Assembly (NCBI GenBank): GCA_963727545.1
Contig: CAVSGS010000020.1
Location: 248,001 to 312,000, forward strand
DNA: 64,000 nt
Direction: 5' to 3'
From: Flexifilum sp963727545
GTDB lineage: Bacteria; Chloroflexota; Anaerolineae; Aggregatilineales; Phototrophicaceae
The notes beneath the pieces are model-generated. The model was not told the origin of the DNA, did no database searches, and saw only the letters and a list, made by a program, of their open reading frames with translations. This document shows positions 43,802 through 52,231 of this stretch, piece after piece (the first letter of the stretch is position 1; every line of letters starts with the position of its first letter). A program made the position numbers and the translations under genes.

Positions 43802-44308
43802 ATGATAGCTCACGTTCTAGTACCACTCGATGGATCACTGCTAGCGCGAAGTGCCCTCGATTACGCGCTCAAGCTGATCGACAACTCCGGCACAATCACC
43901 TTACTCACCATCCTGCAACCCCCGGAAGTTCCGATCTACGATTTCTATCCGGTCACGATGTCACCGCAGAAGGATTACGAGGCGGGCTTCACCCAAGCGC
44001 TCACCCACGCGCAGGATTACCTCTACCAAATCACCACTGAGGTCAAAGAGAAGTACGGCATCAACATCGAAGCGACGGTCGAAACCGGCGATCCGGCGAC
44101 GGCGATTATCGAAACCGCCGCCAAGCTGCACACCGACGCGATCGTCATGTCCACGCACGGGCGATCCGGCATCAGCCGTTGGCTGTTCGGCAGCGTGACG
44201 CAGAAAGTGCTCGCGGCAAGCTGCTGTCCGGTCTTCGTCATCCCGCCGCAGGTTGTCGAGGAACGCAAGACTTCGGAGCAGAAAGCAGTTCAGGCGGAAC
44301 CAGCATAA
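43802..44308 (+). CDS. Universal stress protein (UspA family)
   Basis: 168 residues with the single Usp fold. The N-terminus is HVLVPLDGSLLARSALDYAL, and the ATP-binding segment is MSTHGRSGISRWLFGSVTQK followed by VLAASCCPVFVI (G-2x-G-9x-G-S/T pattern). AGGAGG (43789-43794) precedes the ATG. USPs respond to starvation and oxygen limitation; here the gene neighbours a two-component system and CBS proteins. A short C-terminal Lys/Ala tail is present. Confidence 0.93.
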   Translation: MIAHVLVPLDGSLLARSALDYALKLIDNSGTITLLTILQPPEVPIYDFYPVTMSPQKDYEAGFTQALTHAQDYLYQITTEVKEKYGINIEATVETGDPATAIIETAAKLHTDAIVMSTHGRSGISRWLFGSVTQKVLAASCCPVFVIPPQVVEERKTSEQKAVQAEPA

Positions 44309-44350
44309 AGAGCGAAGCAGCCGCTTCGCCCGCCGGAATAGGATCGATTA

Positions 44351-44391
44351 AGGGGCGTTGGCTTGACCGTGCCAGCCTTGAACGCCCCTAC
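44351..44391. repeat. GGGGCGTT...AACGCCCCTAC palindromic element
   Basis: Outer arms GGGGCGTT and AACGCCCC with an interrupted inner stem (GGCT and AGCC), ending in CTAC. It lies after the universal stress protein gene and resembles the perfect element at 53240-53265. Confidence 0.55.
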
Positions 44392-44408
44392 AACCTCAAC
44401 TTGATGAA

Positions 44409-45107
44409 TTAGCGTGAATTGCTGTCGGCACTGCGATCCAGCGACGACGGCGGCACGACCTCGTTAATGTTGTGCTTGACGGCATAGGCAGCTGCTTCGG
44501 CACGGTTCGATACGCCGATCTTGCCGAGGATGCTGCTGACGTAGTTGCGCACCGTCCCCTCACCTAAATACAACTTGACCGCGATCTGGCGGTTGGTCAG
44601 CCCGTCGGCGACCAGCGCCAACACTGCCAACTCCTGCCCGGTGAGGTCCGAGAACGCCGCCGCTTGCTGCGCCTGATTCGCCTTGCGCATCTCGGCAAAG
44701 ACCGCCGAAGTCATCGCCGGGTCGAGCATTCCCTCGCCGCGACTGACCCGCTCGACCGCCTGCACCAGTTCGTTATCACCAATGCGCTTGAGGATATACC
44801 CCGACGCGCCCGCCTGTACCGCCGCGAACAGCAGTTCATCTTCGGCGTAGGACGTCAACATGATCACGCGGCAGCCTTCGACGCTCTCGACGATGCGCCG
44901 ACAGGCTTCAATTCCAGAAAGCCCCGGCATCCGAATGTCAAGGACAGCTACGTCAGGTTGATGCTCCTGCGCTTTAGCCACTGCCTCTTCACCGGTGCCG
45001 GCTTCGGCGACGACGCGAAAGTTGCCCTGCCGTTCCAGCAAAGCACGCAACCCCGCCCGTACTACCGAATGATCATCTGCAACGAGAATCCGCACTATCT
45101 TCGACAT
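44409..45107 (-). CDS. NarL/FixJ-type response regulator
   Basis: About 232 residues from ATG 45107 (an upstream ATG at 45131 is also possible). The receiver domain has ILVADDHSVVRAGLRALLER, the phospho-acceptor Asp in VAVLDIRMPGLSGIEA, Thr in VIMLTSYAEDEL, and Lys in GYILKRIG. The LuxR-type DNA-binding domain has LTGQELAVLALVADGLTNRQ and YLGEGTVRNYVSSILGKIGV. It diverges from the histidine kinase with 67 bases between the starts, so both probably share a regulatory region. Confidence 0.95.
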   Translation of the reverse strand: MSKIVRILVADDHSVVRAGLRALLERQGNFRVVAEAGTGEEAVAKAQEHQPDVAVLDIRMPGLSGIEACRRIVESVEGCRVIMLTSYAEDELLFAAVQAGASGYILKRIGDNELVQAVERVSRGEGMLDPAMTSAVFAEMRKANQAQQAAAFSDLTGQELAVLALVADGLTNRQIAVKLYLGEGTVRNYVSSILGKIGVSNRAEAAAYAVKHNINEVVPPSSLDRSADSNSR

Positions 45108-45174
45108 AGGGTTCGCCTGATTTGATTTCAATCGCTACAATCGTGTAGACGACAAGCATAACACATTTGAGCCT

Positions 45175-46323
45175 ATGCAGATTAGTGATGAATCTTCCCA
45201 GAATGATATGCCATTGCTCCTGTCACAGTTAAAGGGCATTGCCCAGACTGTAATTTATGCTGCCGGAGCCGATACCCTCGGCGAGGTGCTGGAGCGACTC
45301 GCGGATACCGCGCGCGATCTCGTCAAGGCGCGCTATGCTGCCCTCGGTATCCCGGACGGACGCGGCGGGCTGGAGTTCTTCGAGTTCTCCGGCATGGATA
45401 CGGACGCTGCCAACATGATCGGGCACCTGCCCCGCGGTCGCGGGCTGCTCGGCGCGATCATGCAGGAACGCCAGCCGATTCGGCTTGAACACATGAAGGA
45501 CGACCCGCGCTCGTCGGGCTTTCCGCCGCATCACCCTGCTATGGATCGCTTCCTCGGCGTGCCCATCATTACCGGTAACCACTTATTCGGGATGCTGTAT
45601 CTCGCCGACCGCATCGACGGTAAGCCGTTCACCGAGCAGGATCAATGGCTGATCGAGACGACGGCGGGCTATGCCGCCCTCGCCATCGCCGGGGTGGAAC
45701 TGCGCGAGCAGCAGCGGCGCGTCGCGCGGCTGGCGGAGCGCGAACGCATTGGCATGGAACTGCACGACGGCGTAATCCAGTCGCTCTACGCCATCGGCAT
45801 GTACCTTGAGCTGCTGCGCACCTCGGATTCGGTCAGTCCGAACGATCTCGGACAGGCGGTCGCCAACCTCGACGCCGTGATCACCGACATCCGCAGCTAC
45901 ATCCAGAATCTCAAGGCGCACGAGCGGCTGTCGCAGACTTTCGAACAAAGCCTGCGCGACATCGTCAAGCGGCTGCACGTCCCGCCCACCCTCAACGTGA
46001 TCATCGAGCCGATGGACAACATCGCGCTGATGCCGACCGTCTTCGAATCGGTCTGCCAGATGGCGAACGAAGCCCTCAGCAACGTGATCCGCCACGCGAA
46101 CGCTCAGCACGTCTACGTCAGCGCGGAGCAGACGCCGCAGGCGTTCACGCTGAAGATCACCGATGACGGTCAAGGCTTCGACCCGATCCAGATCGATCAC
46201 GGTGAGGAAGGTCTCGGTCTGCGCAATATGCGCGAGCGGGCGCGGCTGACCAACGGCAAAGTCAGTATCGAAAGTTCACCGGCGGGCGGCACTTCTGTGA
46301 CGGTCACCATCCCGGTCACCTAA
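45175..46323 (+). CDS. Soluble GAF-domain histidine kinase (DosS/NreB-like)
   Basis: 382 residues, no membrane helix. Residues about 20-185 are a GAF domain with GFPPHHPAMDRFLGVPI, a segment very like the GAF domain of DosS/DosT-type oxygen and redox sensors. HisKA_3 follows with the phospho-acceptor in RIGMELHDGVIQSLYAIG. The HATPase_c domain has MANEALSNVIRHANAQHVYV, ITDDGQGFDP and GLGLRNMRERARLTNG. The likely partner is the divergent NarL-type regulator. Heme or other cofactor binding cannot be shown from sequence alone. Confidence 0.92.
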   Translation: MQISDESSQNDMPLLLSQLKGIAQTVIYAAGADTLGEVLERLADTARDLVKARYAALGIPDGRGGLEFFEFSGMDTDAANMIGHLPRGRGLLGAIMQERQPIRLEHMKDDPRSSGFPPHHPAMDRFLGVPIITGNHLFGMLYLADRIDGKPFTEQDQWLIETTAGYAALAIAGVELREQQRRVARLAERERIGMELHDGVIQSLYAIGMYLELLRTSDSVSPNDLGQAVANLDAVITDIRSYIQNLKAHERLSQTFEQSLRDIVKRLHVPPTLNVIIEPMDNIALMPTVFESVCQMANEALSNVIRHANAQHVYVSAEQTPQAFTLKITDDGQGFDPIQIDHGEEGLGLRNMRERARLTNGKVSIESSPAGGTSVTVTIPVT

Positions 46324-46699
46324 CGCCGGTTTCTAGCTCCAAACGATGATTGACGAGTCGGTTAGGGACACGGTGCACCGTGTCCCTACGAAAACCCCTT
46401 CAAATTGACAACTGACACCAACGGCTAACGATCTCGCTCGCTCATCCCGCTGCGTAGCAATACGGCGCTCAGGACAGCACGGCGTGAGATTGGTAAAACA
46501 GCCAATTCTCCCCGGCGGTCACAGGAGCGGGTCCACGGCGGACTCAGTTCCCACACCACCTTCACAGCCAAGCCCTGTCACGCTTTCCTCAAATTGTAAC
46601 GGCTGACATCTGTCACCGAATTGGCAGTACCATCGTTTGCCAACTTCGCCCTATTGTTAGGCTATCAAGGCTGGCGTTTTTCTTGAGAAAGGCAGTGAA
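46324..46699 (+). other. 376-base intergenic region: palindrome and TGTCAC motifs
   Basis: No gene seen. It holds a perfect palindrome at 46363-46389 (TAGGGACACGGTG and CACCGTGTCCCTA), two TGTCAC words (46576-46581 and 46611-46616) and an inverted repeat TGACA-TC-TGTCA (46604-46615). These lie upstream of the first CBS gene and are candidate regulator sites. Confidence 0.55.
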
Positions 46700-47143
46700 A
46701 TGCTTGATCACGTGATGGTACGGGAATGGATGACCAGCCCGGTAATCAGCGTGCTGCCCGAAACTCCCATCAGTGAGGCGCATCGCCTCATGAAAGATCG
46801 CGGAATTCGCCGCCTACCCGTCGTTGCGCACGATCAACTCGTCGGCATTGTCACGCTCGGCGACGTGCGCGAAGCCAGTCCCTCGGATGCCAGCACGCTG
46901 AGCATCTGGGAACTTAATTATCTGTGGGCGCAGTTGAAAATTGAACAGGTGATGTCGCGCCAAGTGTTGACCATCGCACCGGACGTATCTGTACTCGACG
47001 CCGCCCAGATTATGCTCGACCAGAAAGTTAGTGGTTTGCCCGTCGTCGATGCGCAAGGGCATCTCGTCGGCATCATCACCGAGTCCGACATCTTCAGGAT
47101 GCTGGTTCAATCGCGCACCAAAGCACTGCTCCCGGAAGGGTAG
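46700..47143 (+). CDS. CBS-domain pair protein
   Basis: 147 residues formed by two CBS domains (one Bateman module). The first begins VREWMTSPVISVLPETPISE and includes IRRLPVVAHDQLVGIVTLGD. The second begins IEQVMSRQVLTIAPDVSVLD and includes VSGLPVVDAQGHLVGIITES. Bateman modules bind adenine nucleotides or other ligands. The architecture matches mycobacterial hypoxic response protein 1. A second CBS protein follows after a 51-base gap with a hairpin. Confidence 0.93.
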   Translation: MLDHVMVREWMTSPVISVLPETPISEAHRLMKDRGIRRLPVVAHDQLVGIVTLGDVREASPSDASTLSIWELNYLWAQLKIEQVMSRQVLTIAPDVSVLDAAQIMLDQKVSGLPVVDAQGHLVGIITESDIFRMLVQSRTKALLPEG

Positions 47144-47155
47144 CTCGATTTTTAC

Positions 47156-47179
47156 AATGCCCTCGAAATCGAGGGCATT
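47156..47179. repeat. Hairpin between the two CBS genes
   Basis: A perfect 11-base-pair stem (AATGCCCTCGA with TCGAGGGCATT, 2-base loop) 13 bases after the first CBS stop. No T-tract, so it is more likely an attenuating or mRNA-stabilising hairpin than a terminator. Confidence 0.55.
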
Positions 47180-47194
47180 AGGCGAGAGGCTTAT

Positions 47195-47635
47195 ATGAAC
47201 GTTTCCGATATCATGACTGCAAAGCCCGTGTCAATTCACCAAGATGGCACGCTGCGCGACGCGCTCGAACTGTTAGAAAAGCACCACTGCCGGCATCTGC
47301 CCGTCCTCAATTCCGAGGCGCAGCTCGTCGGCATCATCAGCGACCGCGACTGCCGAACAGCGCTCAATTCACCGCACATCTTGCGCGAACATTGGCAGGA
47401 CGAGCAGCTCGTGAACAATCTGCGCGTGCGGATGCTCATGACGCCCGCACCGATTGTCGTCGAGCCAGACGCCGAAGCCGTCGAAGCTGCCCGTTTGATG
47501 CTGAACAACCACATCAACTGTCTACCGGTGATCCTCGGTGAAACCGTGGTGGGCATCGTTACGACCTCCGACATCTTGATCGCCTTCATGGAGATTCATC
47601 GTCGCGAGCGCCGGATCAACGAAGCTTCACTCTAA
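47195..47635 (+). CDS. CBS-domain pair protein
   Basis: 146 residues with two CBS domains: VSDIMTAKPVSIHQDGTLRD with CRHLPVLNSEAQLVGIISDR, then VRMLMTPAPIVVEPDAEAVE with INCLPVILGETVVGIVTTSD. It is clearly paralogous to the upstream gene. It has GAGAGG in front of its ATG. Ligand unknown. Confidence 0.93.
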   Translation: MNVSDIMTAKPVSIHQDGTLRDALELLEKHHCRHLPVLNSEAQLVGIISDRDCRTALNSPHILREHWQDEQLVNNLRVRMLMTPAPIVVEPDAEAVEAARLMLNNHINCLPVILGETVVGIVTTSDILIAFMEIHRRERRINEASL

Positions 47636-47817
47636 ATCACAAAGCACGATACGGACGGCAATACCGGTTCGGGTTCGTCAGCGGGTGCTGCGATGGCAGC
47701 ACCCGTTTACGTCTGTCACCGGCATTCACGCTGCTTGATCAACGGTTAGCTGTGCATAAGCTGCAACCTTCGCTATGATTTTGCGTAAGATCCACAGCGA
47801 AGGCACAGGAGTCGTTG

Positions 47818-48519
47818 ATGGTGAGTCAATCACAAGATCACGTCGTCATTTGCACGCGCAGCTTGATCAAGGACCTGCCCTTAGGCAAGACGGTCGTTCA
47901 CGCGCTGCGCGGCGTTGATATGGATATTTACGCGGGTGAAATCGTCAGTATCGTCGGACCCTCCGGCAGCGGGAAAAGTACGCTGCTCGGCTTGATCGGC
48001 GGTCTGGACACGCCGACCAAAGGCGACATCGAGATCGACGGGGTGGACATCACCCGGATGAACGAAGACCAGCTAACCGAAATCCGCAACGAGAAGATCG
48101 GCTTCATTTTCCAATTCTTCAACCTCATTCCGACGCTGACGGCGCAGGAGAACGTGCTGCTGCCGATGCAGTTCGCCCGTAAACCGCCCAAGAACCCGGA
48201 AAAGCGGGCGAAAGAACTGCTCGACCTGCTGGGACTGAAGGATCGGCGCAATCACCGCCCCTCCGAGCTTTCCGGCGGGCAGCAGCAGCGCGTCGCGATC
48301 GCGCGGGCGCTGGCGAACAATCCGCCGCTGCTGCTGGCGGACGAGCCGACCGGTAACCTCGACACCGAGTCGGGCAGCGTAGTGCTGGAGACGCTCGCCG
48401 ACATCCGCGAGCATGAGGGCACGACCGTCGTGATCGTGACGCACGATCCCAAGTTGGCGCAGCACGCCGACCGCACGCTCACGTTGGTCGACGGGCAGAT
48501 CGTCAACGGGGCGGCATGA
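47818..48519 (+). CDS. ABC transporter ATP-binding protein (LolD/MacB type)
   Basis: 233 residues. Walker A is GPSGSGKSTLLGLIGGLD, the Q-loop FIFQFFNLIPTLTAQENVLL, the signature LSGGQQQRVAIARALA, Walker B LLLADEPTGNLD and the switch VIVTHDPKLAQHADR. This subfamily drives lipoprotein release or MacB-type export. No permease gene follows, so the partner is elsewhere or lost. ATG 47818 is chosen for AGGAG at 47806-47810. Confidence 0.93.
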   Translation: MVSQSQDHVVICTRSLIKDLPLGKTVVHALRGVDMDIYAGEIVSIVGPSGSGKSTLLGLIGGLDTPTKGDIEIDGVDITRMNEDQLTEIRNEKIGFIFQFFNLIPTLTAQENVLLPMQFARKPPKNPEKRAKELLDLLGLKDRRNHRPSELSGGQQQRVAIARALANNPPLLLADEPTGNLDTESGSVVLETLADIREHEGTTVVIVTHDPKLAQHADRTLTLVDGQIVNGAA

Positions 48520-49024
48520 AGTTAGCGATTTAGCGGTCAGCAGTCAGCTTATCAGCTAAAACAACCGTCACCCCAGCTCCTCTCGCGTAGGAGGGCACGA
48601 TATATCGTGCCCCATAGGCGCCAAGCTAAGGAAATTCTCGCCGATTGCGCAGAGCGCTCGCGCAGCACCGCCAACGGCTCGAAGCCGCTGGCTAGCAATT
48701 CAAGCTGGCTGAAGCCAGCTAAAAACTAGGTTGACTTATTTTTTAGCCCACTTCAGTGGGCTTGCTTTCGTAGCCGGGGGACTTTGATTCCCCGGCGGCA
48801 TGAACAGAACCGTTACTCAAATTGCTTAAGTAGGGGCTTCCAGAGCTGACGCAGTCAACCGCTCATTTTAAAACGGCTCTTACCCCGCACCAGATTTTGA
48901 CCCCGACCTCACCAGTCATTTGCGCTCTGCTGACCGCTAAAAGCTAACCGCTAATGGCTGCCGTTCGGTGTTACAATACGAGCGCGATTTTTTAGGAACA
49001 CTTCACGCTGGAGATAAATTAGAG
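48520..49024. repeat. 505-base repeat-filled gap between ABC ATPase and phosphoribosyltransferase
   Basis: No gene seen. Contents in order: TCAGC/GCTGA words near 48535-48560; a palindrome GGGCACGATATATCGTGCCC at 48593-48612; hairpin words AGCTGGCTGAAGCCAGCT near 48704-48721 and GCCCACTTCAGTGGGC near 48747-48762; CTGACCGCTAAAAGCTAACC near 48938. A TACAAT near 48973 could be the -10 box of the next gene. Confidence 0.6.
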
Positions 49025-49582
49025 ATGGGTGAGTACGAAACCTACCCGATCGAGGTTGCGGGGATTAAACGCGATTTGCGCCTGTTTGCGATCAAGCCGG
49101 GTGTGCGGATTGCGATTCTGAACATCCTCGGCGATACCGAACTGGTGCAGGCGGTCAGCAAGGCGCTGGCGGAGAAGCTGCGGGCTTACGCCATCGACGC
49201 GCTGGTCACACCTGAAGCCAAGAGCATCCCGCTGGCGCACGGGCTGGCGGTCGAGATGCAGCTGCCCTACATCGTCCTGCGCAAGAGCTACAAGCCCTAC
49301 ATGGGCGACGCCCTGCGCTCGGAGACGCTGAGCATCACCACCGGCGAGCCGCAGACCCTCTACCTCGACGAGAAAGACCGCGATCTGATCAAGGGCAAGC
49401 GGGTCGCGCTGATCGACGACGTGATCTCGACCGGGAGCACGCTGCAAGGGATGCGGCTGATCATGGACAAAGCGGGCGCGAAGATCGCCGCCGAAGCCGC
49501 AATCTTCACCGAAGGCGACCGCGCGGCATGGTCGAACATCGTCGCGCTTGGACATCTGCCCGTTTTCATCGATAACGTTTAG
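49025..49582 (+). CDS. Adenine/guanine-type phosphoribosyltransferase
   Basis: 185 residues. The PRPP loop is VALIDDVISTGSTLQGM, the diagnostic type I phosphoribosyltransferase motif. VTPEAKSIPLAHGLAVEMQL and IVLRKSYKPYMGDALRSETL are typical of adenine phosphoribosyltransferase or XpsX-type purine enzymes. The base specificity is uncertain. The frame is open to a GTG at 48968, but ATG 49025 is chosen because GGAG lies 11 bases upstream and a TACAAT lies within the longer form. Confidence 0.85.
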   Translation: MGEYETYPIEVAGIKRDLRLFAIKPGVRIAILNILGDTELVQAVSKALAEKLRAYAIDALVTPEAKSIPLAHGLAVEMQLPYIVLRKSYKPYMGDALRSETLSITTGEPQTLYLDEKDRDLIKGKRVALIDDVISTGSTLQGMRLIMDKAGAKIAAEAAIFTEGDRAAWSNIVALGHLPVFIDNV

Positions 49583-49641
49583 CCGATCCTGAACCAATCG
49601 TTGCGCCGCACGGGTTCGTGCGGCGTTTTGATTCCCCCGAC

Positions 49642-49677
49642 GTGACAAGCGTCACCCCAAAGCCGGATAAATGTCAC
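49642..49677 (+). promoter_or_regulatory. GTGACA/TGTCAC motif cluster
   Basis: GTGACA (49642-49647), GTCACC (49651-49656) and ATGTCAC (49671-49677) lie about 100 bases upstream of the DUF2807 lipoprotein gene. The same words occur upstream of the SnoaL-like gene (1915-1928) and the first CBS gene (46576-46616). A shared regulator is inference. Confidence 0.35.
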
Positions 49678-49772
49678 AATTTGCGCGACGCCCGCGCCGA
49701 TTCTACGAATAAAGCTGTGGATGGGCGTCACCAATGAACGAGATCGCGCCCACGCACTCAAGGACAAACCTG

Positions 49773-50465
49773 ATGAAAGCCATGCTTCACCATTCACAGC
49801 GTCTATTCGCTGCCGCCCTGCTGCTGATCGCGGCGGCGTGCAGCAGTCTATTTCCCACCCAGAACCCGGAAGTCATCCGGGGATCGGGCACAGTCACGAG
49901 CGACACCCGCAGCATCGGCACGTTCAGCACCGTCGATCTGCGCGGACAAGGCAACGTGATCCTCACGGTGGGCGCCGAGCCTGCCCTCGTGATCGAGGCG
50001 GAAGACAATTTAATCCCTTACCTCGACACCGAGGTCAGCGACGGCAAACTGATCCTGAGCAGCGACAACAGCGTCGTCCTCAGCCCGACGACGCCGATCA
50101 GCTATCACATCACTTACACCGGCGCCCTCACCGAACTGGCGATCTCCGGCTCCGGCACGATGCGCGCTGACGACCTGACCACCGACGCGCTCAACATCGG
50201 CATTATGGGCAACGGGCAGTTCACCCTCGCGGGCAGCGCGCCACAGCTTACCCTCGACGTGAGCGGCAGCGGTGGCTTGGATGGGCGCAATTTCGCCACC
50301 CAGAACGCCACTGTCCGCATTCGCGGCACCGGATCAGCCGTCGTCAACGCCGCCCAGACGCTCGATGTCACCATCGGCGGCACCGGCACAATCAGCTACC
50401 TCGGCAGCCCGACCGTCACCGAGGACATCTCCGGCGTCGGCAGCGTGGTCGCCGCGAAGGAATAG
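49773..50465 (+). CDS. DUF2807 (GIN-domain) lipoprotein
   Basis: 230 residues. A lipoprotein signal peptide ends in LLIAAACSS (lipobox Cys at about residue 22). The mature part is a right-handed beta structure of the head-GIN/DUF2807 family: STVDLRGQGNVILTVGAEPA, LTELAISGSGTMRADDLTTD, LTLDVSGSGGLDGRNFATQN and LDVTIGGTGTISYLGSPTV repeat the GSG turns. It is anchored on the outer face of the membrane; role unknown. AAGGA is about 8 bases before ATG 49773. Confidence 0.88.
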   Translation: MKAMLHHSQRLFAAALLLIAAACSSLFPTQNPEVIRGSGTVTSDTRSIGTFSTVDLRGQGNVILTVGAEPALVIEAEDNLIPYLDTEVSDGKLILSSDNSVVLSPTTPISYHITYTGALTELAISGSGTMRADDLTTDALNIGIMGNGQFTLAGSAPQLTLDVSGSGGLDGRNFATQNATVRIRGTGSAVVNAAQTLDVTIGGTGTISYLGSPTVTEDISGVGSVVAAKE

Positions 50466-50487
50466 AGGGCGAAAAGGAGACGCGATT

Positions 50488-51909
50488 ATGCGCACGTTGG
50501 TACTGCTGCTCACGCTCTTGGGCTTGACCGCCCCGATTTTCAGCGCGCAGGCGCAGGACGCCACCTTTGAGGCGACGCCCTGCCCGCGCTCGATGCCCTA
50601 CAACGTCACCTGCGGCAGCTTAACCGTGCCGGAGGATCGATCCGACCCCGCGAGCCGCACGATCACGATTGCTGCCGCGATCTACCACACCGGCAGCCGT
50701 CAACCCGCCGAGCCGATCCTGTTTCTCGACGGCGGACCGGGTAGCCGCACGCTCGACGCCTGGAGTCACGGCGTCGATCCGCTGGTGAGCTTGGCGGGGC
50801 GCAATCGTGACGTCGTGATCTTCGATCAGCGCGGGATGGGCTACTCCGATCCTGCGCTGACCTGTCCGGAACAAGGCGACGCCGAGAATGTCAACTGGCT
50901 AGCGCAGTGTCGGGATCGCCTGACCGCTGCGGGTGTCCAGTTGGACGCCTACACCACGCAGGAGAATGCCAGCGACGCCGCCGACCTGATGCAAGCCTTA
51001 GGGTTCGACACGTATAACGTCTGGGGCGGATCGTATGGGTCGTCGTTGGCGCTGGCACTGCTGCGCGATCACCCGGCGGGGATTCGCAGCGTCTTCTTGT
51101 CGGCACTCCAGCCGCCTGATTTGCAAGCGTCGCTCGCGCCGGGTCTGCTGCGGACAATTGATCTGCTCGACACGCAGTGCGCCGCCGACGCCGCCTGCAG
51201 CGCCGCCTTTCCCGGCAGTCTGCATGAGAAAGTGGTCGCCATCGTCGAGCAGCTTGACACCGCGCCGGTGAGCATGGACGCCGCCGGGGTTTCCCAAACC
51301 TTGACCAGCGTGAGCGTGCTCAGCGGGTTGGGGCAACTGCTCAAGGACACTTACGGGCTGGCGAACGCGCCTGCGCTGATCGAGGCACTCTACCAACAGC
51401 AATACGAGGTGGTGATCCCCTATGCCGCCTCCTTAGCACCGAGCGCCGACTACTTCCAGACCAACCCGACGGGGGCATACTACTCGATCCGCTGCACCGA
51501 CAGCGCCTTAGCGACCTCGCCCGCAGCCATGGACGCCGCCCTCGCAGCGGTCGATCCGGCGATCGCCGAGTATGCCCGCCAGTCGACGGCGAGCCTGATC
51601 GCTGACTGTGAGGCATGGGGCGCGCACGTTCCGACCGCTGGCGAGAAAGCCCTGCCGGTCAGCGACGTACCGGTGCTGATCATGAACGGCGAGTTCGATC
51701 CCTACTCCTCGCCAGACGCGATGGCTCAAGTACTAGCAGTCCTGCCCAACGGTCACGGCTACTGGGTGCGCGGCTACGGTCACGGCTTCAACCAGAATAT
51801 CTGCGCGGAGCGGATTTACGCCGCCTTCACCGATGATCCGACCGCGCCGCTGGACACAAGCTGTCTCGCGGATGTCGCGCCGCTGCGGTTCGTGATCCCG
51901 GCAGCGTAA
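50488..51909 (+). CDS. Secreted S33-family alpha/beta-hydrolase (TAP-like)
   Basis: 473 residues. Signal peptide MRTLVLLLTLLGLTAPIFSA. The hydrolase core has FLDGGPGSRTLDAW, VVIFDQRGMGYSDPALTC, the nucleophile in NVWGGSYGSSLALALL, Asp in LIMNGEFDPYSSPDAM and His in WVRGYGHGFNQNIC. This is the tripeptidyl or proline-iminopeptidase group, with the C-terminal TAP-like segment. An exported peptidase is likely. ATG 50488 is preferred to the open upstream frame, with AAGGAGA 7 bases before it. Confidence 0.9.
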   Translation: MRTLVLLLTLLGLTAPIFSAQAQDATFEATPCPRSMPYNVTCGSLTVPEDRSDPASRTITIAAAIYHTGSRQPAEPILFLDGGPGSRTLDAWSHGVDPLVSLAGRNRDVVIFDQRGMGYSDPALTCPEQGDAENVNWLAQCRDRLTAAGVQLDAYTTQENASDAADLMQALGFDTYNVWGGSYGSSLALALLRDHPAGIRSVFLSALQPPDLQASLAPGLLRTIDLLDTQCAADAACSAAFPGSLHEKVVAIVEQLDTAPVSMDAAGVSQTLTSVSVLSGLGQLLKDTYGLANAPALIEALYQQQYEVVIPYAASLAPSADYFQTNPTGAYYSIRCTDSALATSPAAMDAALAAVDPAIAEYARQSTASLIADCEAWGAHVPTAGEKALPVSDVPVLIMNGEFDPYSSPDAMAQVLAVLPNGHGYWVRGYGHGFNQNICAERIYAAFTDDPTAPLDTSCLADVAPLRFVIPAA

Positions 51910-52231
51910 CTTCACCCCACGCCCGCCCCCTAACAAGGGCAGGTATATAACTCTACGCTTACCTCACCCCAACCAACCTTCGGTTGCCATCCCCTCTCCA
52001 TTACATAGAGAGGGGACTTTAAACAACCTTTGTAACCTGTTTTTACCCCCTCTCCACGACGTGGAGAGGGGGCAGGGGGTGAGGTTAATAAAATACCTAC
52101 CCCTGTCAAACTCCCCCCCTTTCAGGCAGCGAGCTGTTCGCGCTACAATCAACGCGAGATTTCGCTGCGCCTTTCATCCGAATACTTATCTCAACTAGTC
52201 TTTTGTCCGCGTTTGGAAAAGGATATTGATT
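51910..52231. other. 322-base gap containing a MITE-like element
   Basis: No gene seen. Most of the gap is the 125-base element annotated at 51961-52085. The rest is AT-rich, with a possible Shine-Dalgarno AAAAGGA just before the nucleoside hydrolase. Confidence 0.6.
51961..52085. mobile_element. 125-base MITE-like repeat with 10-bp terminal inverted repeats
   Basis: Ends are exact inverted repeats, ACCTCACCCC (51961-51970) and GGGGTGAGGT (52076-52085). Inside are a hairpin CAACCTTCGGTTG, a stem CCCCTCTC/GAGAGGGG (51991-52015), and a perfect 12-base-pair stem CCCCCTCTCCAC/GTGGAGAGGGGG with loop GAC (52046-52072). No transposase ORF. Related fragments occur at 36784-36853, 39495-39540 and 7045-7105. 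Confidence 0.65.

Noticed and set aside
48580..48790. Possible CRISPR array or small RNA in the repeat-rich gap
   Set aside because: The repeats are different palindromes, each present once, with no constant spacer length, so it is not a CRISPR array.
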